Shown: positions 25,614-33,745 of the stretch, one piece after another | Position numbering within the stretch: the stretch's first letter is position 1 | Layout: each line of letters opens with the position of its first letter | DNA from: Roseofilum acuticapitatum BLCC-M154 | GTDB taxonomy: Bacteria > Cyanobacteriota > Cyanobacteriia > Cyanobacteriales > Desertifilaceae | Direction: 5' to 3' | NCBI RefSeq assembly: GCF_030068475.1 | Contig: NZ_JAQOSP010000091.1 | Span: 47,810-111,809, forward strand | Length of the DNA: 64,000 bases | Made by a program: the position numbers and the translations under genes | Notes under the pieces: model-generated | Database searches by the model: none | What the model was told of the DNA's origin: nothing | What the model saw: the letters and a program-made list of their open reading frames with translations, nothing else

Positions 25614-27034
25614 TCAACGGGGAAGACGAGGCGGTTAATCCACCGTTGGACGGTTTCGGGTTGGCGTTGAGTGACAAAGGTGGTGATTCCGGCGTTGAGG
25701 TCATTGGCGCGATCCCAGAGTTGGTGCAGCAAAATGCCGCGCAGCCCGACGAAAAAGGCATGGGTGGCGGCAATTCCGGTGAAGAGGAGGGCGTTGCGGG
25801 GTGGGTCGGGGGTTTGGCTGAGGAGGGGGGCGGCGACGAACAGGGTAGGGACGAGGTGCGCTCCGGCGGCATCGCTGAGGATGCCCCAGATGCCCCGTTC
25901 TTTCAGGCGTAGGGGCGGGACGGAGTAGAGGGTGGGGAGCAGGTAGTTGGCGGTAAGGAGGGCGAGGGGAATTGTGCCGAGGTGGGTGAGGAGGGGGGCA
26001 GCGAAGCCGATGCTCAGGAAGAGGAGGCAAAGGAGGAGGCGTTGCCAGGGTTGGAGTTGGGCGGCGGCGTTGGGTTTGTTGGCTTTTTGGTCGGTTTCGA
26101 TGTCGCAGATGTCGTTGAGGAGGTAGCCGTAGGCGGCAACGGAGGTGATGGAGAGGAGGGCGGTGAGGGTGGTGAGGGTGGCGGTTGTGGGCGGGAGTTG
26201 GAGGAGGAGGGTTTCGGCGTAGGCGATGGTGAGGAGGGGCGCGATTTTGTAAAGCCACCATTCTTGGGAGCGAATTAATTTTTGTATGTTTAAGTTGGCT
26301 TTTGGGTTATCGATTCTACGTTTTTTAGAACGAGCTACTATTGCTTTTCTTTGCGCTCCATTAAAAATTGCATAATTGATTATTTTTACATCTTCAAAAA
26401 ACTTGCCAAACAGTGAAAGCATATACTCTGGCTGCGGAACAATTAGATTTAGATGATGCTTTCCAAATTCTTCATCTATCCAACTCCAGATAATTCCTTC
26501 AAAGCGATATAAGCCGCCACCTGCTCCCATATTTCTAGAAGTATAGGGAAGCACAATCTCACCATGTCTTAACTCAGCCGGATCGCATACTGGCAAAAAA
26601 CAAACACCTCGCTCTGATGTCCAATTCGCAAAATTTGCTACTACTAGCTCTAACTCAGAGAAAGACTCAACATAGCAGTAAGCCCAGAACATACAAGAAA
26701 TCAAGTCCCACTTGCTTTCCCACTCTGGTCGCTTATCTCTGTAGTCACCTTGAATAAGCGGAATACTAGGATTAGCTTGTCGGGCAGTTTCCAGCATTGC
26801 CGGAGAAATATCTAAACCCGCCCGCTTAATCTCTGGAAAACAACTTAAAAAGTAGCCTGTCCCGCAGGCAACATCAAGCCATTGGGGATTATCACCAATT
26901 TCATCTAAGAGTTGAGCGATGGTTTCCTGCTCAAAGTCAGCATCGATTTTCGATAGGTCGTTGAGCAGGAAGCGTTGGTTGTAGTTTTGGGCGTAATTGC
27001 GATCGTAGATTTTATGAATGTGTTTTTTTTTCAT
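25586..27034 (-). CDS. SAM methyltransferase fused to UbiA-like prenyltransferase, C-terminus truncated
   Basis: A 482-residue protein. Residues 1-240 are a class I methyltransferase (WLDVACGTGYFLSCFPEIK, LDISPAMLE). From residue ~255 a UbiA-type membrane prenyltransferase begins as a stand-alone UbiA would (KLIRSQEWWLYKIAPLL), with the first Asp motif NDICDIETD and second DRANDLNAG and about seven helices. The first part is AT-richer with different codon choice, the second GC-rich. The frame ends at GGVL, where DNA switches to a dioxygenase fragment, so the last helix or two of UbiA are probably gone. It could modify an isoprenoid-linked glycan or quinone; function is inferred. Confidence 0.7.
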   Translation of the reverse strand: MKKKHIHKIYDRNYAQNYNQRFLLNDLSKIDADFEQETIAQLLDEIGDNPQWLDVACGTGYFLSCFPEIKRAGLDISPAMLETARQANPSIPLIQGDYRDKRPEWESKWDLISCMFWAYCYVESFSELELVVANFANWTSERGVCFLPVCDPAELRHGEIVLPYTSRNMGAGGGLYRFEGIIWSWIDEEFGKHHLNLIVPQPEYMLSLFGKFFEDVKIINYAIFNGAQRKAIVARSKKRRIDNPKANLNIQKLIRSQEWWLYKIAPLLTIAYAETLLLQLPPTTATLTTLTALLSITSVAAYGYLLNDICDIETDQKANKPNAAAQLQPWQRLLLCLLFLSIGFAAPLLTHLGTIPLALLTANYLLPTLYSVPPLRLKERGIWGILSDAAGAHLVPTLFVAAPLLSQTPDPPRNALLFTGIAATHAFFVGLRGILLHQLWDRANDLNAGITTFVTQRQPETVQRWINRLVFPVELLLLGGVL

Positions 27035-27083
27035 AGACGAGCAATTAAGATCACATTGGTATATTCAAGAATAGCAATACTCC

Positions 27084-27241
27084 CGTAGGGTGCGTTAGGC
27101 GCTTTTTTAATATTGAATAAAATCCAATCAATTTGATGAGTAACGCACCAATTCCCACAATTTGAGGGTTTTGGTGCGTTACGCGGGAAACTCAATTAAC
27201 TGGACTCCGGCCTCATTGATTGCCCCGCTAACGCACCCTAC
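27084..27241. repeat. 158-bp element with 13-bp terminal inverted repeats (MITE-like)
   Basis: Ends are GTAGGGTGCGTTA and TAACGCACCCTAC, with an internal pair AGTAACGCACCA / GGTGCGTTAC. No coding capacity. Relatives occur at 10441, 28745 and 30183. The 501 bp between 27035 and 27535 contains this and the next element and no gene I can support. Confidence 0.7.
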
Positions 27242-27376
27242 TGTCGTGACCGCACTACAATAGGGCATTAGTGTAGGGTGGGTTAGGCGGCTAAAACCTA
27301 GACTCTGACAGCAATCTATCAATCCGCCGTAACCCACCATTTTAGCGCGGTCACGGCACTACGCTAATGCTAAATA
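27242..27376. repeat. Second inverted-repeat element adjoining the first
   Basis: Bounded by GTCGTGACCGCACTAC and its imperfect complement (GCGCGGTCACGGCACTACG), with an inner pair GTGGGTTAGGCGG / CCGCCGTAACCCACC. Non-coding and potentially a long hairpin. Confidence 0.6.
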
Positions 27377-27535
27377 GATCGATGGAGGTATCGGTTGCAT
27401 TTATGCTACCTTAAATTGAGTGCGTAGTCGATACATTACGCGATCGCCAACACACCCATTATAAATCCGGTTTCTTATCCCGTTTTTCAACAGGTTAAAA
27501 TAACCGTGTCTCGCTAACCCGATTATGATTCAATC

Positions 27536-27781
27536 ATGGCACTCACTCAAATGACTCCTTCTGGGGAAATTGTTCTACCTCCAGAAATTATCAACTGGTT
27601 GCAACTCAAACCCGGTGACTCCATTCATCTTGCCATTTCCCCCGATGGTAAAGTCTATTTAGAGCCAGCCAAAATTGATGTTCGTACCTTATCGGGTATC
27701 CTCTATCAAGAAGGACGGGAACCAGTTTCCTTAGAAGAGATGGATAGGGCAATCTTAGATTGTGCAGGAGAGTCAGTTTGA
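27536..27781 (+). CDS. vapB: AbrB/MazE-type antitoxin (VapB)
   Basis: An 81-residue protein with a SpoVT/AbrB swapped-hairpin N-domain (TPSGEIVLPPEIINWLQLKPG, split at ~6-26) and a short C-terminal toxin-binding segment. Antitoxins of this type bind their own promoter and neutralise a PIN ribonuclease. The stop overlaps the toxin start (TTGA), the tight coupling expected for a TA pair. Confidence 0.85.
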   Translation: MALTQMTPSGEIVLPPEIINWLQLKPGDSIHLAISPDGKVYLEPAKIDVRTLSGILYQEGREPVSLEEMDRAILDCAGESV

Positions 27782-28176
27782 AGGGATTAGATACTAACGT
27801 CATTATACGTTTTTTAGTCCGAGATGATGAACAACAATGGCAGATAGCCAATCAGTATATCGAGCAAGCATTACAAGACAATGAACCCTGCTTGATTAAT
27901 AACATTGTGCTGTGTGAAGTCGCTTGGGTTTTACGCAGTCGCTATAAACTCAACCGAGAAACCCTGATTACGACCCTAGAAAATCTTTTCAATGCCAATC
28001 TGTTTGTTTTTGAAAATCGAGAAGCCATCTCATGGTCAATTCAGCAAATGAAAACAGGAAATGCTGATTTTTCTGACTATTTGATTACCCGCATTAATCA
28101 ATTATCCGGTTGCCATGAAACCGCTTCGTTTGATGTAAAACTAGGTCAGTCGGAAGGAATCAACCTACTACGCTGA
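27778..28176 (+). CDS. vapC: PIN-domain ribonuclease toxin (VapC)
   Basis: About 132 residues from the TTG at 27778 (KGLDTNVIIRFLVRDDEQQW follows); the start is set by overlap with the vapB stop. PIN acidic residues are visible in GLDTNV (first Asp), CEVAWVL (Glu), and the C-terminal DFSDYLI and TASFD segments. Family role: cleaving RNA when free of VapB. The next gene starts at the last base of its stop codon, with no gap. Confidence 0.85.
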   Translation: MKGLDTNVIIRFLVRDDEQQWQIANQYIEQALQDNEPCLINNIVLCEVAWVLRSRYKLNRETLITTLENLFNANLFVFENREAISWSIQQMKTGNADFSDYLITRINQLSGCHETASFDVKLGQSEGINLLR

Positions 28177-28744
28177 TGCCCACCCAGTCCCACACCCAAG
28201 CCGTCCTCAACCACTACCACAAAGCCCTAACCTTCTCCCCCCACCCCGCGAAAATCCAAGAACGCATCGCGGCTCTCCACTGGACGCTCTGGGATATGCC
28301 CCAAGCAATGGAACATTACCTCCAAGCCCACAGGCTCAATCCCCAGGCACAATGGCATCACTGGCGCTTATACTTCGGTCTGCAACACCTGGCTCGTCTC
28401 GAATCCCCTAGACTGCTCGAATTTTGCGATCGCACCATCGATATCATCGAGCCAAACACGCCTCACTATCCCAATCGGGGTTTCACTGGCTTACTCCTCG
28501 CCACCGCCTATCGTTACTCAGGAAAACCAGAACGCGCCCGAAATTTTCTCCATCAGTCCTATCGTGCCATCCTCGCGCCCCATTACCCCGAACTCATCGA
28601 GAAGGCTTGGACAGCACGACGACAGCACCCGCCCAACTTTCTCATCATTGGCCTGTGGAAATGCGGCACAACCTCGCTCTATCACTACCTAAGTCAACAT
28701 CCCCAAATACTGCCAACCGTCGCCAAAGAACTGCGCTATTTCAC
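28176..28744 (+). pseudogene. TPR-sulfotransferase, truncated by a repeat
   Basis: The frame runs to 28925 (249 codons), but homology ends at about residue 189. Residues 1-150 are TPR-like helices (NHYHKALTFSPHP, AMEHYLQAHRLNPQ). Residues ~158-189 hold the sulfotransferase PAPS-binding loop (FLIIGLWKCGTTSLYHYLSQ) and KELRYF. At 28745 a 46-bp repeat enters and the remaining ~200 residues of the sulfotransferase are absent. The intact paralogue is at 42908. A possible 3' remnant is at 34642. Confidence 0.75.
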
Positions 28745-28790
28745 AGTAACGCACCGATTCCAAGGGTTTTGGTGCGTTACGGCGCTGACT
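28745..28790. repeat. 46-bp repeat with inverted arms, copy 1
   Basis: Begins AGTAACGCACCGATTCC and ends TTACGGCGCTGACT. Identical to 30183-30228. It interrupts the sulfotransferase frame; it contains the pair GTAACGCACC / GGTGCGTTAC and so can fold as a hairpin. Confidence 0.85.
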
Positions 28791-28921
28791 ACCAGAACTA
28801 CCAGAACTACACCCTTTACAAATATGAGTAACCAGATTTGCCCATCTCCCGTAGGTTTTGAATGTCCTGTTTTATCTAAAAACGCTAAACTAACTGAGAA
28901 AACATCAGTAAATTGCTTGCC

Positions 28922-29326
28922 ATGAGTACCTACAAACTCACGATAGAGTTGTCTGAAACCATCTTTCACAAGCTTACAGCTTTAGCCCATCAAAACCAGT
29001 CTTCACCAGAATCTCTTACCCTTGAGTGCATTCTATCCTACTTATCTGGCACAGAAGAAAGCACACTGCAACAAATGCAGAGCTATTCCCAAGCTCAACT
29101 CCTCAAAATCGCCCAGCAAACGGTTAGCAATTCTCATCAATTGCGTCACGAAAGCTTATTGGAGAGCAACCAAAACGGGACGATCACACCCCAAGAACGT
29201 TTAGAGCTACAGGACTTGCGACTCAAAGCGGATCGGCTGATGTTACGCAAAGCCTACGCTTGGGATATTTTAGGCACAAGGGGCTATCCGATGCCTGAAC
29301 TAGAGGAGATCGAACTTTCTGAGTGA
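28922..29326 (+). CDS. Hypothetical partner of HNH nuclease
   Basis: A 134-residue soluble protein from the ATG at 28922 (MSTYKLTIELSETIFHKL). The opening has the beta-strand/helix pattern of a ribbon-helix-helix-like DNA-binding protein, followed by a long amphipathic helical region. No catalytic motif is visible. It overlaps the HNH gene by four bases, and this arrangement is familiar from other cyanobacteria as an antitoxin-like or accessory partner. Function unknown. Confidence 0.7.
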   Translation: MSTYKLTIELSETIFHKLTALAHQNQSSPESLTLECILSYLSGTEESTLQQMQSYSQAQLLKIAQQTVSNSHQLRHESLLESNQNGTITPQERLELQDLRLKADRLMLRKAYAWDILGTRGYPMPELEEIELSE

Positions 29327-29757
29327 TGACAATGACAAACTTATCAAAGCAAGTCCGGCAACAAATCTGGGCGCGTGCAGGGTTTCGTTGTGAATATTGC
29401 CAGAGTTCAATGCGATTGACGGGTATGCCCCTTGTCATCGATCATGTCCAACCTAAAGCCCTAAAAGGCTCTGAGACGATGGAAAATCTAGCGGCTGCTT
29501 GCTACCGATGTAATGAATTCAAGGGCGCTCGAACGTCAGGTTTCGATCCTGAAACTCAAACAGAGGTTATGTTATTCAATCCAAGAGAACATAACTGGTC
29601 TGAGCATTTCGCTTGGGATGAAAGCGGGACTCTTGTTCAGGGGTTAACGCCGATGGGTCGTGTAACTGTAGCGGTACTTCGTCTCAATAATGATGATCTT
29701 GTTGCCGCTAGAGCAATTTGGGTGAAGTGGGGGTGGCATCCGCCTCAAGTAGATTGA
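29323..29757 (+). CDS. HNH endonuclease
   Basis: About 144 residues (first ATG at 29323; ATG at 29332 also possible). A compact HNH domain is complete: FRCEYCQSS (first Cys pair), PLVIDHVQPKALKGS (catalytic DH) and NLAAACYRCNEFKG (second Cys pair and Asn). The C-terminal part is family-specific (FNPREHNWSEHF). Such small HNH proteins are frequent in cyanobacteria. The target is unknown, and with the overlapping upstream gene it may form a small defence or TA-like unit. Confidence 0.82.
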   Translation: MMTMTNLSKQVRQQIWARAGFRCEYCQSSMRLTGMPLVIDHVQPKALKGSETMENLAAACYRCNEFKGARTSGFDPETQTEVMLFNPREHNWSEHFAWDESGTLVQGLTPMGRVTVAVLRLNNDDLVAARAIWVKWGWHPPQVD

Positions 29758-29786
29758 CTGACTTCATCCTTTTTTAAAAAGTAAGC

Positions 29787-30140
29787 TCAACTCGCAGCAA
29801 AGTCAGTAAATTTGCGTTTATATGGAGCCTTAAAAGCCAAAACGATATCCTGTTTAGGAACGCCCGCTTCGACCAATTCATTGGCCACCCCAATTTCCGT
29901 CCCATCCCGTTCGATCCAAATTTTCCCCTCTTTTATTTCCACATAAATAATACAACCAAAGACTCGCGTTAGCCCTTGCCAACCTATATTCATCAGTTGA
30001 TAGCGATTCTCCTACGGAGACGCTACGCGATCGCGCTCCGGGTCAAATAACAATTGAACTTCGGTCTGGCGATTTGAGCTATTCTTGGCATGACCTTCTA
30101 GGATATTTTGGACAATTTCTGGATAATTTAATCTCTCCAT
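29787..30140 (-). pseudogene. xisI: xisI homologue with in-frame stop created by a repeat insertion
   Basis: From the ATG at 30140 (MERLNYPEIVQNILEGHAKN) the frame reaches LLFDPERDR, then reads VASP and a TAG, then resumes in the same frame as ENRYQLMNIGWQGLTRVFG to FTDFAAS. A family member reads straight from DPERDR to YQLMNIGW. The extra 24 bases belong to a dispersed repeat. Removing them restores a full-length XisI. XisI is known as a factor needed for fdxN-element excision in Anabaena, though most copies are unlinked to any element. Confidence 0.85.
30003..30032. repeat. 30-bp GGAGACGCTACGCGATC repeat, copy 1 (in xisI)
   Basis: Shares length and most bases with 33195-33224, both containing GGAGACGCTACGCGATC. 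Here it introduces a TAG into xisI on the minus strand. Confidence 0.75.
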
Positions 30141-30358
30141 GTCACAATCTCCTCTTGCTCTGGATTAAAAATCAATAACTTGAGTAACGCACCGATTCCA
30201 AGGGTTTTGGTGCGTTACGGCGCTGACTCAATTTATGGCTCTTGATTCAACTTTTAAAAAGCGCCTAACGCACCCTACCAGAACTCGTCAGTAATTGTCC
30301 ATTGATCTTTTTCGAGGGCTGTTTTAACGGTAGGATGGAATATATCTTTAGCTGGCAT
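30128..30358 (-). pseudogene. xisH: xisH homologue with its middle replaced by a repeat
   Basis: The ATG at 30358 opens MPAKDIFHPTVKTALEKDQ and WTITDEF, the normal XisH N-terminus, then a TAG where a repeat begins. After ~95 bp of repeat (including 30183-30228) the C-terminal end reappears as KLLIFNPEQEEIVTWRD and a stop at 30128, overlapping the xisI start as in intact pairs. About 90 codons of the nuclease-like core, with its catalytic residues, are missing. Confidence 0.8.
30183..30228. repeat. 46-bp repeat with inverted arms, copy 2 (in xisH)
   Basis: Identical to 28745-28790. Followed by AAAAAGCGCCTAACGCACCCTACC, so the whole insert looks like a shortened relative of the 27084-27241 element. 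Confidence 0.85.
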
Positions 30359-30413
30359 ACTCGAATCAAGTCTATTTTACCACTACTCATACCATAAAGC
30401 GATCGCGCTCTGA

Positions 30414-33263
30414 TTAAAATGCCTGGGTTTCAATCGCCTCCAAACAAGCATTGAGCTTCCAGGCATACACCTCAACATGAGGCGGATTATGATATGTGCC
30501 ATGTCGTCCAGGAACCTTGACCACCTCAAACTCACCTGTAACCCAATCCTTCCAACCCTCTGGCTGCATGGGGTCAAACCGAGTCAAGCCTAACTCCTGA
30601 TTTTCTTCTGCTGAAAAATAGACCACGCGCCCCGAATACTGCTGAGGTTGGTAATCTTTCAGAATGGTGCGATGACGTTCCAGACGCTTCACTAGGCGAT
30701 CGCTCATGGCGTGACTCAAACCCATTTTTTTGTGTTTTTTTCGTAAATCGACACTACCTTTAGTCTGCCAATGCTCTGTCAATGCTTGCTTCTGTTCTTC
30801 TGTCCAAACCGGATTATGACTATCTGCCATCGTCACCAGCAGTACCGTTTTCCCCCGTCGCTTTAACTCACCCGCCATTGCCAACGCTACATTCCCGCCA
30901 AAACAGCGACCGCCAAGCAAATAGGGGCGATCGGGGTAACCCGCCAAAAGTGCATCAAGGTAATACTGAACCACTGCCTCCATCGTCGTCAACGATTCGC
31001 TGGACTCGTGGAAGTCGATCGCCCGAAAACCGTAAACCGGACGTTCTGGGTCTAAATAGGAGAGCAATTGCTCAACGCCTACGCTACCACCACCGATGTA
31101 AAAGAACGGTAGTTTGCAACCTGTGGTGCGAATCGGAATTAACGGTGACTTAAATTCATCCTGCGATCGGATTAACTCAACCAATTTTTGAGGAGTGGAG
31201 GCTTGAGCCAGTGATGATAATGGCAAATATATCCGTAACCGACACTCAATCTCAGCAATCAACATTGCCGCCTTTAGGGAGTCCCCACCCAACTCAAAAA
31301 AGTTATCTGTCTCCCGAACCGTAGGAACTTCCAACACCTGCTGCCAAATCTCCATCACCGACACCAGCAACGGACTCCCCTCAACCCTATCCACTGTCAA
31401 ACCCTCATCCTGTCCCATCTCCCACCGTGCCAACTCCGCCAACTGCCCCGCTAAAAATCCCTGACGACAAGCCCGACGCTGAATCTTACCGCTCGAAGTC
31501 TTGAAAATGCTGCCCCGTTTCAGCAACACCACCGCCTGCATCGGCAACTCGAACTGTTCCGCCACGGTCGATCGCACCGCCGCCAAAATCGCCTCCGGTT
31601 CGAGACTCCCAACCCTTTTCGCCTCACACTCCCACACCACCACCACGCGCTCCTCACCGTCCGCTTCCACCGCCAACGCCGCCCCCGCATCAGGACGCAG
31701 CGCCGGATGACAGCGCTCCACCGCCCACTCAATATCCTGGGGGTAATAATTCTCACCCCGAACAATAATCAAATCCTTCAATCGCCCAGTGACAAATAAC
31801 TCACCCGCCCGTAGAAATCCCAAATCCCCCGTCCGTAAAAACCTGCCTGCCCCCGTATCCGCCAACACCGCTCCAAACGTCGCGTCCGTCTCCTCCTGAC
31901 GCTGCCAATAGCCCCGCGCCACCCCCGCACTAGCCACCCAAATTTCCCCCACCTCATCCACCCCACAACGTCGCCCGGTCTCCGGGTTGACAATCTCCAC
32001 CTGTGTCCCCGGTAACACCCGCCCGCAACTTACCCAACGCCCCGACAAGTCCGCTAACTCAACAGACTTCGGCTCTTCTCCCTTGCGGCTCATCGTCACC
32101 ACCAATGTCGCCTCTGCCAACCCATAAGCGGGAGCAAACGTCCGTCGTTGAAACCCACAACCCGCAAACGCCGCACCAAACTCATCCATCACCTTCGGGT
32201 TAATCGGTTCTGCCCCAATGCTCGCCGCTTGCCAACTGCTGAGATCGAGGTCAGCACAGTCTTCTGGGGCAATGCGCCGCACACAGTAGGCATAGGCAAA
32301 ATTCGGCGCTTGGCTGTGGGTAGCACGATAGCGAGAAATAGCGGCTAACCAGCGTAAGGGTCGTTTGATAAACGCCGTCGGTGACATCAAATAACAGGGT
32401 GTGCCGTTATACAGGGGCAACAGCATCCCCTCGACTAAACCGTAATCGTGGAAGTAGGGCATCCAAGTTACGGTGACACTCTCGGCGGTGTAACCTCCGG
32501 CCTGCTGCAAGGCGGCTAAATGCCCCATCAGATTGTCATGGTCAAGCATCACCCCTTTAGGTGTAGAAGTCGAGCCGGAGGTGTATTGCAGATAGGCTAG
32601 GTCGCTGCCTTGAGGAGAAATAGGCTGCCAGTGCATCGCTAAGGAGTCGCCGAACTTGTCCGTAGCCAGCCAAGGTAAAGCTGTCAGGTGGGGCGCAGCA
32701 GTGGCGAGATGACCCCCGGTGAGGAATTGGTGCAAGAATAGGGTGGGTCGATCGCCCAGCACTTCAGACCGAGGATCGCACCAAGATTTCACTACTGTCC
32801 GAGCCGAAAAATCTAACCCATTGTTCGCCCGTGTCACCCCGGTTGTCGTCAGCACCAGCGTTGCTCCCGCATCTACCGCGATCGCCTCTAACCTCGGCAA
32901 CACTCGCTTTAGCCGGGTCATTTCTGGTGCTGGGGCTGGAATGGCGACTACACCCGCATAAAGACAGCCCAAGAAGGCGGCGATCGCCTCAATGCTTTGG
33001 GGATACACCAGCAGGACGCGATCGCCTGGGTTGCAATGGGCTTGGAGTAATGCCGCGATCGCTCTGGCTCGGCGATCGAGTTCACCCAATGTGACTTCTT
33101 CGGTGGGGGTTTGACCGTCTTTGAGAAAGGTATAGGCTGGGGTATCGTTCCGAGATGCTGCGCGAACGCGGAGCATATCTACCAAGGAATCACAGCGATT
33201 TTTCTCTGGAGACGCTACGCGATCGGCTCTGGTGCAATTATCCTCAAATTTAACTCTATTCAT
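30414..33263 (-). CDS. Fatty acyl-AMP ligase - PCP - thioesterase protein
   Basis: About 949 residues from the ATG at 33263; the ATG at 33287 lies in a repeat. Domain order: fatty acyl-AMP ligase (~30-600; TSGSTSTPKGVMLDHDN, YGLAEATL, RTGDLGFL, TSSGKIQRR), a carrier domain with the phosphopantetheine site at Ser662 (FFELGGDSLKAAML), and a type I thioesterase (~730-945) whose nucleophile motif is GGRCFGG, so Cys787 replaces Ser. By family knowledge it activates a free fatty acid, loads it on the carrier and releases it as an ester, amide or acid. No ketosynthase or condensation domain adjoins. Codons near the start contain a 30-bp repeat in frame. Confidence 0.85.
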   Translation of the reverse strand: MNRVKFEDNCTRADRVASPEKNRCDSLVDMLRVRAASRNDTPAYTFLKDGQTPTEEVTLGELDRRARAIAALLQAHCNPGDRVLLVYPQSIEAIAAFLGCLYAGVVAIPAPAPEMTRLKRVLPRLEAIAVDAGATLVLTTTGVTRANNGLDFSARTVVKSWCDPRSEVLGDRPTLFLHQFLTGGHLATAAPHLTALPWLATDKFGDSLAMHWQPISPQGSDLAYLQYTSGSTSTPKGVMLDHDNLMGHLAALQQAGGYTAESVTVTWMPYFHDYGLVEGMLLPLYNGTPCYLMSPTAFIKRPLRWLAAISRYRATHSQAPNFAYAYCVRRIAPEDCADLDLSSWQAASIGAEPINPKVMDEFGAAFAGCGFQRRTFAPAYGLAEATLVVTMSRKGEEPKSVELADLSGRWVSCGRVLPGTQVEIVNPETGRRCGVDEVGEIWVASAGVARGYWQRQEETDATFGAVLADTGAGRFLRTGDLGFLRAGELFVTGRLKDLIIVRGENYYPQDIEWAVERCHPALRPDAGAALAVEADGEERVVVVWECEAKRVGSLEPEAILAAVRSTVAEQFELPMQAVVLLKRGSIFKTSSGKIQRRACRQGFLAGQLAELARWEMGQDEGLTVDRVEGSPLLVSVMEIWQQVLEVPTVRETDNFFELGGDSLKAAMLIAEIECRLRIYLPLSSLAQASTPQKLVELIRSQDEFKSPLIPIRTTGCKLPFFYIGGGSVGVEQLLSYLDPERPVYGFRAIDFHESSESLTTMEAVVQYYLDALLAGYPDRPYLLGGRCFGGNVALAMAGELKRRGKTVLLVTMADSHNPVWTEEQKQALTEHWQTKGSVDLRKKHKKMGLSHAMSDRLVKRLERHRTILKDYQPQQYSGRVVYFSAEENQELGLTRFDPMQPEGWKDWVTGEFEVVKVPGRHGTYHNPPHVEVYAWKLNACLEAIETQAF
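33195..33224. repeat. 30-bp GGAGACGCTACGCGATC repeat, copy 2 (in the FAAL gene)
   Basis: Lies inside the first 25 codons of the FAAL gene and reads as ADRVASPEKN in frame, without a stop, unlike the copy in xisI. Native FAAL proteins start closer to SLVDMLRVRA. Confidence 0.7.
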
Positions 33264-33300
33264 TACTCTTAGTGGTACGGCTGGCATTGCCCACCCTACC

Positions 33301-33519
33301 TCATTGATTCAAAGCATCTAACCGATCTAGAATGTCTAAACCCCGCGCTACCTCACCCTGCATTGCCAAGGTTTGAAAGCGTGTCTGAGCATCAAACTCA
33401 GCCAGTGCCAGGGTCGATAATTATTCCATCAGTTTATTTACACTAATGCCACGAGATTGAGTTAATGCTTTCAGGCGAGAATGTTTGTCATCGGGTAAAC
33501 GAATCGTTAAAGTTGCCAT
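33301..33519 (-). pseudogene. Ribbon-helix-helix antitoxin with one nonsense codon
   Basis: A continuous 72-codon frame from the ATG at 33519 (MATLTIRLPDDKHSRLKALT) to QTRF...LDRLDALNQ and TGA, broken only by TAA at 33421-33423 (codon 33, LME then stop then LSTLAL). A single GAA-to-TAA change explains it. It resembles HicB/CopG-type antitoxins that precede a PIN toxin, but no toxin gene follows: 33264-33300 downstream is repeat DNA. Confidence 0.75.
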
Positions 33520-33687
33520 GTTGTCCTTAACGTTGGTGTCAATTACAAGTTGGCCAGACATGAGCCAATGATAGCAGATACGCCATTATGAGGGAGGTGG
33601 CATGGCGATCGCTCCCCGTGAATACACCCGCTCATCATCCTTCGGATAGATGAGGGGCTTCACTCTCCCATAACCTCAAAAATGAGC

Positions 33688-33693
33688 TATAAT
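33688..33693 (+). promoter_or_regulatory. Candidate -10 element TATAAT before the C39-like gene
   Basis: A perfect TATAAT 53 bases upstream of the ATG at 33746. No convincing -35 hexamer is visible. The stretch 33520-33745 otherwise holds no gene. Confidence 0.35.
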
Positions 33694-33745
33694 CGCGGCG
33701 GTGATATGATTGAACCGTCAATTCAAAATTTTCAAGTGTTAATAA

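Noticed and set aside
27084..27376. CRISPR array
   Set aside because: Repeats are inverted and irregular, without equal direct repeats or uniform spacers; no cas gene.
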